From an uncultured Prevotellaceae bacterium (GTDB lineage: Bacteria; Bacteroidota; Bacteroidia; Bacteroidales; Bacteroidaceae): DNA of 47,183 bases. Made by a program: the position numbers and the translations under genes. The stretch lies in assembly GCA_902767045.1 (NCBI GenBank), contig CACXFT010000054.1:1-47183 (forward strand), read 5' to 3'. Positions 34,797 through 44,235 of this stretch are shown here, piece after piece. Within the stretch, counting starts at the first letter, position 1. Every line of letters begins with the position of its first letter. The notes under the pieces are model-generated. The model was not told where the DNA came from, made no database searches, and worked only from the letters and a program-made list of their open reading frames with translations.

Positions 34797-35615
34797 ATGA
34801 AAAAGCAAATGTTGTTGCTGGCGATGCTCATGCTGTCGTTCAGCGTTTCAGCCCGGAAAGAACAGGTGGAGATTCAGGGAGCGAAAGGCCGTTTGGTGGC
34901 AGAGATTCAGGTTCCCGAAATGGCCAATGGCAAGAAGGTGCCCATGGTGATTATTTGTCATGGCTTTGGAGGTGACAAAGAGGCTGGGTTGCTGCGTGCA
35001 GTCGCCGACTCGCTGGAAGCGCACGGCATGGCGAGCATTCGTTTCGATTTCAATGGTCACGGACGGAGTGAGGGAAAGTTCGAGGATATGACCGTGCTCA
35101 ACGAGATAGAGGATGCCAAGCAAGTGTATGCTTATGTGAGCCAGCTGCCCTATGTTTCGTGTGTGGGCATGGTTGGCCATTCACAAGGCGGAGTGGTGAC
35201 GGCCATGACTGCTGCCCAGCTTGGCAAGCGCAGTATACGAGCCGAGGTGTTATTAGCTCCGGCCGGGGCCTTGCGCGACGATGCCTTGCGTGGCTATCTC
35301 TTTGGAAAGACGTATAATCCCCATGACTTGCCCGAACGGGCTCCTGTAGGCGGAGACCGCTTCTTGGGGCGCGAATATGCCCGCATAGCCCAAACGCTGC
35401 CCATCTATGAAACTGCCCGAACCTATAAGGGGGCTGCCTATGTGGTGCATGGAACTTGGGACACCATTGTGCCATACACTTATGGCGAGCGGTTTCACTA
35501 TGTAATCAAGAACAGCAAGATAACGCTCATGGAAAAAGTAGACCATGGGTTTTCGGGTAAGGATGCCGAAGTGGCTCACATGACGTGTGAGTTCTTGTTG
35601 AAGCAATTGAAATGA
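34797..35615 (+). CDS. Exported alpha/beta hydrolase (esterase-like)
   Basis: A serine hydrolase with a signal peptide (MLLLAMLMLSFSVSA). The oxyanion HGFGGDK segment, the nucleophile elbow GHSQGG, a late acidic residue (GTWDTIVP) and the catalytic His in VDHGF complete the triad. The layout resembles cinnamoyl/feruloyl esterases of gut bacteria, which release phenolics from plant wall esters, but the substrate is inferred. It starts 43 bp after its -7 box and overlaps the following small membrane gene by four bases (ATGA). Length is 272 aa. Confidence 0.85.
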   Translation: MKKQMLLLAMLMLSFSVSARKEQVEIQGAKGRLVAEIQVPEMANGKKVPMVIICHGFGGDKEAGLLRAVADSLEAHGMASIRFDFNGHGRSEGKFEDMTVLNEIEDAKQVYAYVSQLPYVSCVGMVGHSQGGVVTAMTAAQLGKRSIRAEVLLAPAGALRDDALRGYLFGKTYNPHDLPERAPVGGDRFLGREYARIAQTLPIYETARTYKGAAYVVHGTWDTIVPYTYGERFHYVIKNSKITLMEKVDHGFSGKDAEVAHMTCEFLLKQLK

Positions 35616-35956
35616 ATCAAATGACAGAAAAAGAGTTTGAAACCTATTGGGCACAACATCGCAAACAGTTGTTGGAGGCTAACGCCGAATATCGCGAAGC
35701 TATTGAAAATTACAAGATGAACACCGGTGCCGACTGGCTGTTGTTTGCTTTCCCGGTGGTGGTGGCTGTGGTGGTGCTCGACTGGGCACCCTTTGACAGC
35801 GAGGTGCTCAACTGGGTTATAGGAGCTGTTGCCGCCGTTGTGGTGTTTGTGCTGAGTGTGTGGGTGAAGTCGATGATAACCGGCACACGCCCCATTTCTC
35901 AGATAGAGGAAGAAGTGAAAGAGCAGGAGCGCAGAAACTCTTGCCATTCTTCTTGA
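35612..35956 (+). CDS. Small two-span membrane protein of unknown function
   Basis: A 114-aa protein. An N-terminal helical charged segment (TEKEFETYWAQHRKQLLEANAEYREA) is followed by two TM spans (WLLFAFPVVVAVVVLDW and VIGAVAAVVVFVLSVWV) and a charged tail (ISQIEEEVKEQERR). No named family is recognised. It is translationally coupled to the upstream hydrolase (ATGA). Its last 58 bases overlap the 3' end of the convergent GH25 gene, so the two mRNAs are complementary there. ATG 35621 is an alternative start. Confidence 0.7.
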   Translation: MNQMTEKEFETYWAQHRKQLLEANAEYREAIENYKMNTGADWLLFAFPVVVAVVVLDWAPFDSEVLNWVIGAVAAVVVFVLSVWVKSMITGTRPISQIEEEVKEQERRNSCHSS

Positions 35957-37575
35957 TAGCCATTGAACACATCAATGTCTACATTGCCCCTGATGCCTTG
36001 AACACGTCCGTCGGGCGACAGCTGCCAGATGGCCAATCGAACGTCGGGTTTGTATTCGCCATAGCGGGCTATCCACACCTGATAGTCGCGCTTGATGTCA
36101 GGAGCAAGAGGCAGATATTTGTTCACAAACTGCTGATTGACATAGAGAATGGGGCTTACTCCTGTTTTTTGTTTCACTAACGAGAGCCATGTTCTCACTG
36201 CTTTGAACAAAGCTTCCGGGCCTCCCATCTTCTTGATTTGCGCATTTGAAGGTTCCACGTCGAGCACCGGCGGCAAATCGCCATGGTTGAAATGGGCTTG
36301 GCGCAGGAAATTCCTTGCTTGTTCGGCAGCCGTAGACTTGATGGAGAAGAAATGGTAACTGCCCACCCGGAAACCATGCTTTCGGGCAGCGGCATAGTCG
36401 GCAGCATAATATCGGTTTCGAATGTCTTTTCCCTCTGTGGCCTTGATGAAAATGAAACTCACCGGATAGTTGACCGAACCGCTTATCTGCTTTTTGCTCA
36501 GTGTGCCAAGGTGTGTGATGCGCAGTCGTTTCCAGTCGATGGCATAGCGTCGGCGTCCTTGTTCATGTTGATATCGGGCAATATCAATTCCATAGATGCG
36601 CTCGTTGGTGTAAAGAAGTCGTTCACCTTTGAAAAGATCTTCTTTCCATTCGCCCACCCGCAATCGGCCTTCTGAAAGCGAAAAACCAAAGCCGTGGCGT
36701 TTTCCGTCTTTCCAATGTCCTTCGTAATAAGAACCATCGGCATAGCGCCATGCACCATGTCCATTGATGATGGGCTGCGGCACTGCCACCGAATCGGCAA
36801 TGGCACGTCCGGCCAGCTCTGCAACCCCGTGGGCATGTTTGAATATGGCTCTTGCACCTTCGGGGGTTGTTTGGTTGGTGGTTTGCATGAGCAGCAACCC
36901 TTCATCGTTCTGAACAGGCGTGCAGCGAACACTTGAACGCTTTCCCTCCTTATTATATAAGGCGGTATAGGAAGAAACCCTTCGGATAGAAACTTTCTCA
37001 CCACTGCCAATGCCGAGCAGTTGCTGCCGAGTGCGCTGAAGCAAGTGTTCTCGGCGGTCGTGGTCGCGCTTGTAGTCGGCAATCATGTTGTAACCCTCGT
37101 CTTGCACACCATGAACCCTCAGATAGTAAGCCAGTTCTTCTTTCTCCCGTTGCATGAGTTGCAGGAGCGAGTCGAGGAAATGTTTCTCCCGCTCCACAAT
37201 GGCGGGAACAGCAGAAGCAGCAACGGTGTCTACATGATTGCGGGTGAGCAAACAACCTTTGCACGATGGCAGCAAGGGGAATCTGTCTACCCACACAGCT
37301 GTTTCGCGGTGAACAATGTTCATCACCGAGTCGTTACATAATGCAACGTTTGCCAAGGTAGAATCGGCATTGAGTGAAGAGAAGAAAACAATGGGTTTCC
37401 CGTCAATCTCCAGTTGGAAATAATGATGCCCCTCTACAATGGCAATGCTGTTGTGAAGCTTTTTCGTGGAGGGATGCCAGGCCATGTAGAGAGCCACAAT
37501 AGCGCAGAGTGCAAGAATGGCAAGGGCTACAAGAACGGTCTGGCAGGTGGGCCTTTTTATGGAAATGTTTTGCAT
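35899..37575 (-). CDS. Membrane-anchored GH25 lysozyme-like protein with MORN-like motifs
   Basis: Likely a peptidoglycan muramidase. A TM anchor lies near the N-terminus (VLVALAILALCAIVALYMA), followed by ~230 residues with no recognised domain that include charged helices. Two MORN-like repeats follow (GSYYEGHWKDGKRHGFGF and GEWKEDLFKGERL). The GH25 domain starts at about residue 328, with Asp331 in GIDIARYQ and the D-x-E pair Asp439/Glu441 in VLDVEPS. ATG 37575 gives 558 aa and agrees with a promoter at 37597-37628; the longer frame from 37713 is upstream of it. The 3' end overlaps the convergent small membrane gene by 58 bp. Confidence 0.88.
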   Translation of the reverse strand: MQNISIKRPTCQTVLVALAILALCAIVALYMAWHPSTKKLHNSIAIVEGHHYFQLEIDGKPIVFFSSLNADSTLANVALCNDSVMNIVHRETAVWVDRFPLLPSCKGCLLTRNHVDTVAASAVPAIVEREKHFLDSLLQLMQREKEELAYYLRVHGVQDEGYNMIADYKRDHDRREHLLQRTRQQLLGIGSGEKVSIRRVSSYTALYNKEGKRSSVRCTPVQNDEGLLLMQTTNQTTPEGARAIFKHAHGVAELAGRAIADSVAVPQPIINGHGAWRYADGSYYEGHWKDGKRHGFGFSLSEGRLRVGEWKEDLFKGERLLYTNERIYGIDIARYQHEQGRRRYAIDWKRLRITHLGTLSKKQISGSVNYPVSFIFIKATEGKDIRNRYYAADYAAARKHGFRVGSYHFFSIKSTAAEQARNFLRQAHFNHGDLPPVLDVEPSNAQIKKMGGPEALFKAVRTWLSLVKQKTGVSPILYVNQQFVNKYLPLAPDIKRDYQVWIARYGEYKPDVRLAIWQLSPDGRVQGIRGNVDIDVFNGYQEEWQEFLRSCSFTSSSI

Positions 37576-37596
37576 AGAGACAATTGAAATTTGCTT

Positions 37597-37628
37597 CAAA
37601 AGTACTCCATTCTTTTCAATTCGCCAAA
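37597..37628 (-). promoter_or_regulatory. Promoter of the GH25 gene
   Basis: On the minus strand, TTTG (37628-37625), 20 bp, TACTTTTG (37604-37597): a full consensus match. It fixes the start at 37575. Confidence 0.7.
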
Positions 37629-37730
37629 GAAAACCAACGAAAAGTAAGGTAAAAAAGTGTTGAAAACACAAATAATCGTAAAATTGCGATATTTTGGCTT
37701 TAATTGTTTCCAAGAATCGAAAAAAATGAT

Positions 37731-37738
37731 TAGTTTTG
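37731..37738 (+). promoter_or_regulatory. gyrA: -7 element of gyrA
   Basis: TAGTTTTG fits TAnnTTTG; the leader is ~92 nt. Confidence 0.5.
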
Positions 37739-37751
37739 TAGCTTGTAAGTC

Positions 37752-37820
37752 ATGTCAAATTCGCTCAGAACGAAAATAAACGGCATTCTCGGCGATGTGA
37801 GCACAAAAATAAAAGCATAA
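37752..37820 (+). other. 22-codon open frame in the gyrA leader
   Basis: ATG to TAA encodes a basic, amphipathic-looking peptide (MSNSLRTKINGILGDVSTKI plus KA) between the gyrA -7 box and the gyrA ATG. It could be a leader peptide or chance. Confidence 0.25.
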
Positions 37821-37835
37821 TCAAAATAAACATCA

Positions 37836-40445
37836 ATGGACGAAAATCAGACAATTGATCAAGACAGAATCATTAAAATTAACATTGAAGAGGAAATGAA
37901 ATCCTCTTACATCGACTATTCCATGTCGGTGATAGTGGCGCGAGCTCTTCCAGATGTGCGCGACGGCTTTAAGCCGGTTCATCGTCGCATTCTCTACGGT
38001 ATGCTCGGCATTGGCAACACCAGCAACAATCCATATAAGAAATGTGCACGCGTGGTGGGTGAGGTGCTCGGTAAGTATCACCCCCACGGCGACTCTTCGG
38101 TGTATGGGGCTCTGGTGAGGTTGGCTCAAGACTGGAACATGCGCTACACATTGGTAGACGGACAGGGAAACTTTGGTTCGGTTGACGGAGACTCGGCGGC
38201 TGCCATGCGTTACACCGAGTGCAGACTCTCAAAGATGGGTGAACACATCATGGACGACCTGGAAAAGGATACCGTTGACATGCAGAACAACTTCGACGAC
38301 TCACTGCAGGAACCAACGGTGATGCCTACCAAAATTCCAAACCTGCTTGTGAACGGTGGCAATGGTATTGCGGTGGGCATGGCAACAAACATGCCAACAC
38401 ACAACCTTGGAGAGGTGATTGACGGATGTTGTGCCTATATCGACAACCCCGACATCGACACGGATGGACTGATGCAATATATCAAAGCACCCGATTTCCC
38501 AACGGGGGCCTACATCTATGGTTTGCAGGGCGTGAAGGACGCTTATGAAACAGGGCGCGGACGCATCATCATCAGGGCAAAGGCCGAGATTGAAAGCGAC
38601 GAGCATCACGATAAGATTGTGGTGACGGAGATTCCATACGGAGTGAACAAAGCACAGCTGATTGAATATATCGCCGACCTGGTGAAGGAAGGGAAAATTG
38701 ATGGAATTTCAAACGCCAACGACGAGTCGGGTCGACAGGGAATGCGCATCGTTATTGATGTGAAACGAGATGCCAACGCCAATGTTATTCTGAACAAACT
38801 CTTTAAGATGACCGCTCTACAGAGTTCATTCTCAGTGAATAACATTGCGCTTGTTAAAGGAAGACCACGCTTGCTCACGTTGAAAGAATGTGTGAAGTAT
38901 TTTGTGGAACATCGGCACGATGTAACCATCCGCCGCACCAAGTTCGACCTGAAGAAAGCACAAGAGAGGGCACACATTCTGGAAGGTTTGATTATTGCTG
39001 TGAACAACATCGACGAGGTGGTGCACATCATTCGCCAGTCGAAAACCCCGAGCGATGCCCAGCGCAACCTTGAACAACGCTTCGAACTGGATGAACTGCA
39101 ATCGAAAGCCATCGTAGACATGCGACTTGCGCAGCTCACAGGCTTGCGCGTGGATCAGCTGCACCAGGAGTTTGACGACTTGATGAAACTGATCGCCGAC
39201 TTGCAGGAAATTCTTGACAATCCCGAGCGTTGTAAGCAAGTGATGAAGCAGGAACTTCAGGAAGTGAAAGAAAAATATGGCGATGAGCGCCGAACCGAAA
39301 TTATTCCCGACGAGCATGAGTTTAATGCCGAGGACTTCTATCCCAACGACCCCGTAGTTATCACGGTAAGCCATCTTGGATATATCAAGCGCACACCACT
39401 CTCAGAGTTCCGTGAACAAGCGCGCGGTGGGGTAGGAGCCAAGGGGGCCAGCTCGCGCGACAAAGACTTTACAGAATATATCTGTCCGGCCACCATGCAC
39501 CAGACGCTTCTATTCTTCACCAAGAAGGGACGCTGTTTCTGGCTTAAATGCTACGAGATTCCCGAAGGCGACCGCACTTCTAAAGGACGTGCCATACAGA
39601 ATATGCTCAATATTGAACCCGACGATTCACTGAACTTTATTCTGCGCTTGCGCGGAAGAGGACTCGAAGACGAAGAGTTCATCAATTCGCACTATATTGT
39701 GTTCTGCACCAAGAACGGAACAGTGAAGAAAACGCTGCTTAAGGCATACTCGCGTCCGCGTGCCAATGGTGTGATTGCCATCAACATTTCTGAAGGGGAT
39801 GAGGTGGTAGACGTGCGTCTTACCAATGGCCACAACGAGCTGATTATTGCAAACCGCAACGGAAGGGCCGTGAGATTCGACGAACGGAAAATTCGGTCTA
39901 TCGGTCGCACGGCAACGGGAGTGCGTGGAATGACACTTGACGAGGGCGACGATGCCGTTGTGGGAATGATTGTGGTGAACGATGCCGAAACGGAAACGGT
40001 GATGGTGGTGAGCGAAAGCGGATATGGAAAACGCTCGCAGGTGGAAGACTACCGTAAAACCAACCGAGGCGGAAAAGGTGTAAAGACACTGAATGTGACC
40101 GACAAGACCGGACGACTGGTTGCCATCAAGAATGTTACCGACGATAACGACCTGATGATTATCAATAAGAGTGGTATCGTTATTCGCATGGCTGTTAGCG
40201 AGGTGCGTGTGATGGGACGTGCAACACAAGGTGTGCGGCTCATCAACCTAACCAAAAAGAACGATGTGATTGCCAGCGTTTGCAAAGTGATGAGCTCTGA
40301 AATGGAAGCTCGTATCAATCAGTCGGATACGGAGTCGGTAGAGAATGATTCTGCACAATCGTTGGCTCCCATACATACCGACGATGCAGCAGAACATCCC
40401 GCTGATGCTCCAATGGTTGATTTTGACGAAGAAACAACAGAATAA
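37836..40445 (+). CDS. gyrA: DNA gyrase subunit A
   Basis: Cleaves and rejoins DNA in the A2B2 gyrase that introduces negative supercoils. The N-terminal breakage-reunion domain begins [21 protein letters not shown]. The active-site Tyr126 lies in AAMRYTE, and the quinolone region reads [12 protein letters not shown], with Ser87 equal to E. coli Ser83 and Gly91 equal to Asp87. The C-terminal DNA-wrapping propeller has a GyrA-box-like segment (NRGGKG), which supports GyrA over ParC. An acidic tail (DFDEETTE) ends the 869-aa protein. The upstream leader holds a 22-codon frame, and a TPR protein gene follows after 28 bp. Confidence 0.95.
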   Translation: MDENQTIDQDRIIKINIEEEMKSSYIDYSMSVIVARALPDVRDGFKPVHRRILYGMLGIGNTSNNPYKKCARVVGEVLGKYHPHGDSSVYGALVRLAQDWNMRYTLVDGQGNFGSVDGDSAAAMRYTECRLSKMGEHIMDDLEKDTVDMQNNFDDSLQEPTVMPTKIPNLLVNGGNGIAVGMATNMPTHNLGEVIDGCCAYIDNPDIDTDGLMQYIKAPDFPTGAYIYGLQGVKDAYETGRGRIIIRAKAEIESDEHHDKIVVTEIPYGVNKAQLIEYIADLVKEGKIDGISNANDESGRQGMRIVIDVKRDANANVILNKLFKMTALQSSFSVNNIALVKGRPRLLTLKECVKYFVEHRHDVTIRRTKFDLKKAQERAHILEGLIIAVNNIDEVVHIIRQSKTPSDAQRNLEQRFELDELQSKAIVDMRLAQLTGLRVDQLHQEFDDLMKLIADLQEILDNPERCKQVMKQELQEVKEKYGDERRTEIIPDEHEFNAEDFYPNDPVVITVSHLGYIKRTPLSEFREQARGGVGAKGASSRDKDFTEYICPATMHQTLLFFTKKGRCFWLKCYEIPEGDRTSKGRAIQNMLNIEPDDSLNFILRLRGRGLEDEEFINSHYIVFCTKNGTVKKTLLKAYSRPRANGVIAINISEGDEVVDVRLTNGHNELIIANRNGRAVRFDERKIRSIGRTATGVRGMTLDEGDDAVVGMIVVNDAETETVMVVSESGYGKRSQVEDYRKTNRGGKGVKTLNVTDKTGRLVAIKNVTDDNDLMIINKSGIVIRMAVSEVRVMGRATQGVRLINLTKKNDVIASVCKVMSSEMEARINQSDTESVENDSAQSLAPIHTDDAAEHPADAPMVDFDEETTE

Positions 40446-40473
40446 CAAGAACCTTTAAAAAATTTATTAGCTT

Positions 40474-41712
40474 ATGAAAAAATTGTTCATTGCGGCTTTG
40501 ATGGTCTTTGGAACCTCTGCCGCATTCGCTGGCGACAGCGAAGCCCTGAAAGCAATTATGAAAGCCAAAACCTATGCCGAGGCTTCAGCACTGGTGAAGC
40601 AAACGGTTGACCAATTGGTCTCGCCTGCTGAAAAAGCAAAAGCCTACAACCATTTGGTGAAGCTTTCGCAGGAAACCATTGATGCACAGAATGCTATCAT
40701 TCAGGCCAACGTGTTGGCTGTGGCTGAAAAAAGAGACCCCACGCCATACGATACCCTGGCTATGTATGAGGCTTCTTATCAGTTGGTGAACGATGCCATC
40801 GAATGTGAGAAATACGACCAGATGCCCGATGCAAAGGGAAAGGTGAAACCACGCTATGGTGAAACCAATCGCAACCTGGCACTGCAGGCTCGGGTGAATC
40901 TTGTTGGCGCAGGTAATGCTGCTGCCGGCAAAGGGGACCAGGCCGGTGTGCTGAAGTATTGGGGCGCATTCCTCGATACCGACGATAATGCTTTCCTGAA
41001 TGTCGATAAAGCATCGGAAGCTTCTTACATCGGACAAGTGGCATATTTCACTGCACTCTATGCCAATCAAGCCAAGCAGCTTGACAAAGCACTGAAATAT
41101 TGCGACATCGCTGCACAGGATCCAAATCAGGCAAAAGATGCTATCAACCTGAAGTTTACCATCGGACAGTCGAACCTGAAGTCTAAAGAAGACACGCTTC
41201 GCTATATCAACGAACTGAAAGATTTCTATGTGAAGAATCCCGATAGCGAGGCTGCTTTCGGTACTCTCTGCAACCTCTATTCGGGCATCAACCAGAAAGA
41301 AGAGGTTGACAAGCTCGTGGCCGACAAAATTGCCAAAGACCCCAACAACTATACCGCTTGGGCCCTGAAAGGACAAAACGAGATGAACCAGGCCAGCACA
41401 GCTGAAAAACCTGATTGGGATGCTCCTATCAATTCGTTCAAGAAGTGTATCGAAATTGACGGAACAAACGCCGTGGTGCTCACATATCTCGGATTCTGCA
41501 TCAACTCTAAGGCTGCTACCATCGAGGGCAACCGCAACCTGCAGAAAGAAATGTATCGCGAATCGTTAGGCTATCTGGAACGGGCAAAAGAAATCGACCC
41601 CAACCGCGAGAAGGCTAACTGGGCTTATCCGCTTTATCAGTGCTACTACCTCGTATATAGTGCCGATGATCCACGCACAAAAGAAATGGAGGAAATACTG
41701 AAGGTAAAATAA
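40474..41712 (+). CDS. Exported TPR-repeat protein
   Basis: Signal peptide (KKLFIAALMVFGTSAAFAG), then ~390 residues of helical TPR-type repeats. Clear units include AKQLDKALKYCDIAAQDP, YTAWALKGQNEM and ESLGYLERAKEIDPNREKANWAYPLYQCYY near the C-terminus. It is probably periplasmic and a protein-protein scaffold; no catalytic motif is seen. It lies 28 bp after gyrA without its own promoter signal, the same arrangement I recall in other Bacteroidales. A 13-bp-stem terminator follows. Length is 412 aa. Confidence 0.85.
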   Translation: MKKLFIAALMVFGTSAAFAGDSEALKAIMKAKTYAEASALVKQTVDQLVSPAEKAKAYNHLVKLSQETIDAQNAIIQANVLAVAEKRDPTPYDTLAMYEASYQLVNDAIECEKYDQMPDAKGKVKPRYGETNRNLALQARVNLVGAGNAAAGKGDQAGVLKYWGAFLDTDDNAFLNVDKASEASYIGQVAYFTALYANQAKQLDKALKYCDIAAQDPNQAKDAINLKFTIGQSNLKSKEDTLRYINELKDFYVKNPDSEAAFGTLCNLYSGINQKEEVDKLVADKIAKDPNNYTAWALKGQNEMNQASTAEKPDWDAPINSFKKCIEIDGTNAVVLTYLGFCINSKAATIEGNRNLQKEMYRESLGYLERAKEIDPNREKANWAYPLYQCYYLVYSADDPRTKEMEEILKVK

Positions 41713-41727
41713 GTAACGTTTAGTTAA

Positions 41728-41764
41728 CGAGAAGTTCAAGGCGCTCCCCGTCTTGAACTTCTCG
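41728..41764 (+). terminator. Hairpin after gyrA-TPR
   Basis: CGAGAAGTTCAAG (41728-41740) pairs perfectly with CTTGAACTTCTCG (41752-41764), 11-nt loop, followed by ATTTTAAAG. Confidence 0.75.
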
Positions 41765-41830
41765 ATTTTAAAGTAAATAAGGATAACATGTTTGATAAAT
41801 AGAGGGGAGAACACACAAAAAACACAGTGA

Positions 41831-43036
41831 ATGAAGCAAAAGATTGTATACATATTAATTCTGTTGGCTTGCTCATTGAATATTGTTGCGCAGAAAAAGG
41901 AAATCTCACAAGCTAAAGCAAACATCAAAAGTGGGAAAAACCTGGAGCAGACGGAACAGTCGATGAGAAAGATTCTTGCAGACTCAACCCAAAGAGATAA
42001 CGAAAAAGTTTGGCTTCTGCTCTTCGAGGCCGTGAAGAAACAATATGAGCAAGGCAACGAGAAACTATACTTGAAACAGCAATACGACACAGCCCAGCTG
42101 TTTGTGCTTACTAGAAAGATGTTCGAAGTGCTCGAAGGGTTCGATTCACTCGATGCCAAACCCAATTCGAAAGGAAAGTCGGCACCGGTATACCGAAAGC
42201 GGCATGCCGAGTTCTTGCATCAGTTCAGACCTAATTTATACAATGGCGGCATCTTCTTTGCCAACAAACAGAAATATCAAGATGCCTACCACCTTCTCGA
42301 CTTGTATCTCGACTGTGCCCGGCAACCACTCTTCCAACAATATAACTATGCCGAAACTGACAATAAACTCAGCGAAGCGGCTTATTGGGCTGTTTTCTGC
42401 GGTTATAAGTTGCAGAACCCCAAGGCAACCCTACATCATGTATATCAGGCATTGAAAGATACCACCCACTACTGTCTGATGCTGCAATATCTGGCTGAAA
42501 CCTATAAGCTTGAAAACGACACCACACGTTGGGTGGAAACACTGCAAGAGGGTTTTAGCCGTTATCCGCTTTTTCCTTTCTTCTTTCCCCGACTTATAAG
42601 CTATTATGGAGAAAAAGGCGATTGGAACAAGGTTGAAACCATCTCTGACGAGGCCCTCAAAGCCGACAGCACCAAGCAAACATTTCTATTTGCAAAAAGC
42701 ACGGCATTGCTAAACCTGTCGAGACTCAATGAGTGCGTGGAAGTTTCTGAACGCATCATCAAGGCCGACAGCCTTTTCCCCGATGCCTATTATAATGCAG
42801 GACTGGCTTATTACAACAGGGCTGAACAACTCAATAAAAAGTTACAGCAGTCGGCTAAAACAAAGAACGAAATAAAAGCCAATTACAAAAAGGCTATGCC
42901 CTATCTACAGCGCTACAGAGCCTTGAAACCCGATGATAGTTCACAGTGGCTTATGCCCCTATACAATATCTATCTGAATTTGAATATGGGAAAAGAATTC
43001 GACGAGGTGGATAGGCTGATGAGAACAAAGAAATAA
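41831..43036 (+). CDS. Exported TPR-repeat protein (second copy, divergent)
   Basis: Signal peptide (MKQKIVYILILLACSLNIVAQ) followed by helical repeats of TPR type, e.g. YQDAYHLLDLYLDCARQP, DWNKVETISDEALKADSTK, LNECVEVSERIIKADSLFPDAYYNAGLAYYN and a final YLQRYRALKPDD. At 401 aa it is close to its upstream neighbour, but the sequences differ clearly, so it is not a recent duplicate. It is separated from the neighbour by a terminator. No -7 box is clear in the 118-bp gap. Function unknown; periplasmic scaffold inferred. Confidence 0.82.
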   Translation: MKQKIVYILILLACSLNIVAQKKEISQAKANIKSGKNLEQTEQSMRKILADSTQRDNEKVWLLLFEAVKKQYEQGNEKLYLKQQYDTAQLFVLTRKMFEVLEGFDSLDAKPNSKGKSAPVYRKRHAEFLHQFRPNLYNGGIFFANKQKYQDAYHLLDLYLDCARQPLFQQYNYAETDNKLSEAAYWAVFCGYKLQNPKATLHHVYQALKDTTHYCLMLQYLAETYKLENDTTRWVETLQEGFSRYPLFPFFFPRLISYYGEKGDWNKVETISDEALKADSTKQTFLFAKSTALLNLSRLNECVEVSERIIKADSLFPDAYYNAGLAYYNRAEQLNKKLQQSAKTKNEIKANYKKAMPYLQRYRALKPDDSSQWLMPLYNIYLNLNMGKEFDEVDRLMRTKK

Positions 43037-43044
43037 GAAGATTA

Positions 43045-43076
43045 TTTGGTGGTTCCAATTAAAATTCGTAATTTCG
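43045..43076 (+). promoter_or_regulatory. serC: Promoter of the serC operon
   Basis: TTTG (43045-43048), 20 bp, TAATTTCG (43069-43076, one mismatch to TAnnTTTG). Leader ~45 nt. Confidence 0.5.
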
Positions 43077-43126
43077 CAACGTCTTTCAATAGAAAAGTTT
43101 AATATTATTATAAAAACGGTGTATTT

Positions 43127-44194
43127 ATGAAAAAGTACAATTTCAATGCAGGTCCCTCAATGCTTCCACGCGAGGTGATTGAGAACACAGCGAAACAGAT
43201 TCTCGATTTCAATGGTAGCGGATTGTCTCTGATGGAAATCAGCCATCGCACAAAAGATTTTCAGGCTGTTATTGACGAAGCCATGGCTCTTATCAAGGAA
43301 CTCCTTGATGTGCCCCAAGGTTATTCAGTGGTATTCTTAGGTGGAGGTGCTTCGTTGCAGTTTATGCAGGTACCGTGCAATTTCCTCATCAAGAAAGCTG
43401 CCTACCTCAACACCGGCGTGTGGGCAAAGAAAGCCATGAAAGAAGCTAAGCTCTTTGGTGAAGTGGTGGAGGTTGCTTCAAGTGCCGATGCCAACTACAC
43501 CTTTATTCCTAAAGGATGGAGTGTGCCTGTTGATGCCGACTACCTGCACATCACTACCAATAACACAATCTATGGTACAGAGATTCGCAAAGACCTTGAT
43601 GTGAACGTGCCCCTGATAGCTGATATGTCGAGCGATATCTTCTCGCGACCGGTTGATGTTTCAAAATACGACTGTATATATGCCGGTGCACAAAAGAATC
43701 TGGCCATGGCTGGTGTTACAGTCATCATCGTGAAAGATGAGAAGCTGGGCAAGGCTCCGCGTGAAATTCCCACAATGCTCGACTATCGTACACATGTAGA
43801 CAAAGGCTCTATGTTTAACACACCTCCTGTGGTGCCCATCTACAGTGCGCTTGAAAACCTTCGCTGGATTAAAAAGCAGGGTGGGGTAGAGGCCATGGAC
43901 AAACTGGCTCAGCAGCGTGCCGAAATCGTTTACAACGAGATTGACCGTAACAAGCTTTTCAAAGGTACCGTTGCAGCAGAAGACCGCTCACTGATGAACA
44001 TCTGTTTCGTGATGAACGAAGAATATGCCGAATTGGAGAAACCGTTCATGGAATTTGCAACCGAGCGTGGCATGGTGGGCATTAAGGGACACCGTTCTGT
44101 AGGTGGATTCCGTGCTTCGTGCTACAATGCACAGACTGTTGAAGGTTGCAACGCACTTGTTGCTTGCATGAAGGAATTCGAAGCTAAGGCTTAG
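43127..44194 (+). CDS. serC: Phosphoserine aminotransferase
   Basis: PLP-dependent transamination of 3-phosphohydroxypyruvate with glutamate in serine synthesis; it also serves pyridoxine synthesis in some bacteria. It begins with the family signature [14 protein letters not shown]. The phosphate-binding [12 protein letters not shown] and the PLP lysine in [12 protein letters not shown] are visible. At 355 aa it is normal. It heads serC-serA-DUF1015-YigZ with short gaps (41, 30 and -4 bp); no serB is in the cluster. Confidence 0.96.
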   Translation: MKKYNFNAGPSMLPREVIENTAKQILDFNGSGLSLMEISHRTKDFQAVIDEAMALIKELLDVPQGYSVVFLGGGASLQFMQVPCNFLIKKAAYLNTGVWAKKAMKEAKLFGEVVEVASSADANYTFIPKGWSVPVDADYLHITTNNTIYGTEIRKDLDVNVPLIADMSSDIFSRPVDVSKYDCIYAGAQKNLAMAGVTVIIVKDEKLGKAPREIPTMLDYRTHVDKGSMFNTPPVVPIYSALENLRWIKKQGGVEAMDKLAQQRAEIVYNEIDRNKLFKGTVAAEDRSLMNICFVMNEEYAELEKPFMEFATERGMVGIKGHRSVGGFRASCYNAQTVEGCNALVACMKEFEAKA

Positions 44195-44235
44195 TCAAGT
44201 TTAATCTCTTCACTGTTTTTCAAAAACAATACATA

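Noticed and set aside
38091-38110. Gly at the gyrase position equivalent to E. coli Asp87 as a quinolone-resistance mutation
   Set aside because: Residues at this site vary naturally in Bacteroidetes and the Ser83 equivalent is intact; without relatives it cannot be called a mutation.
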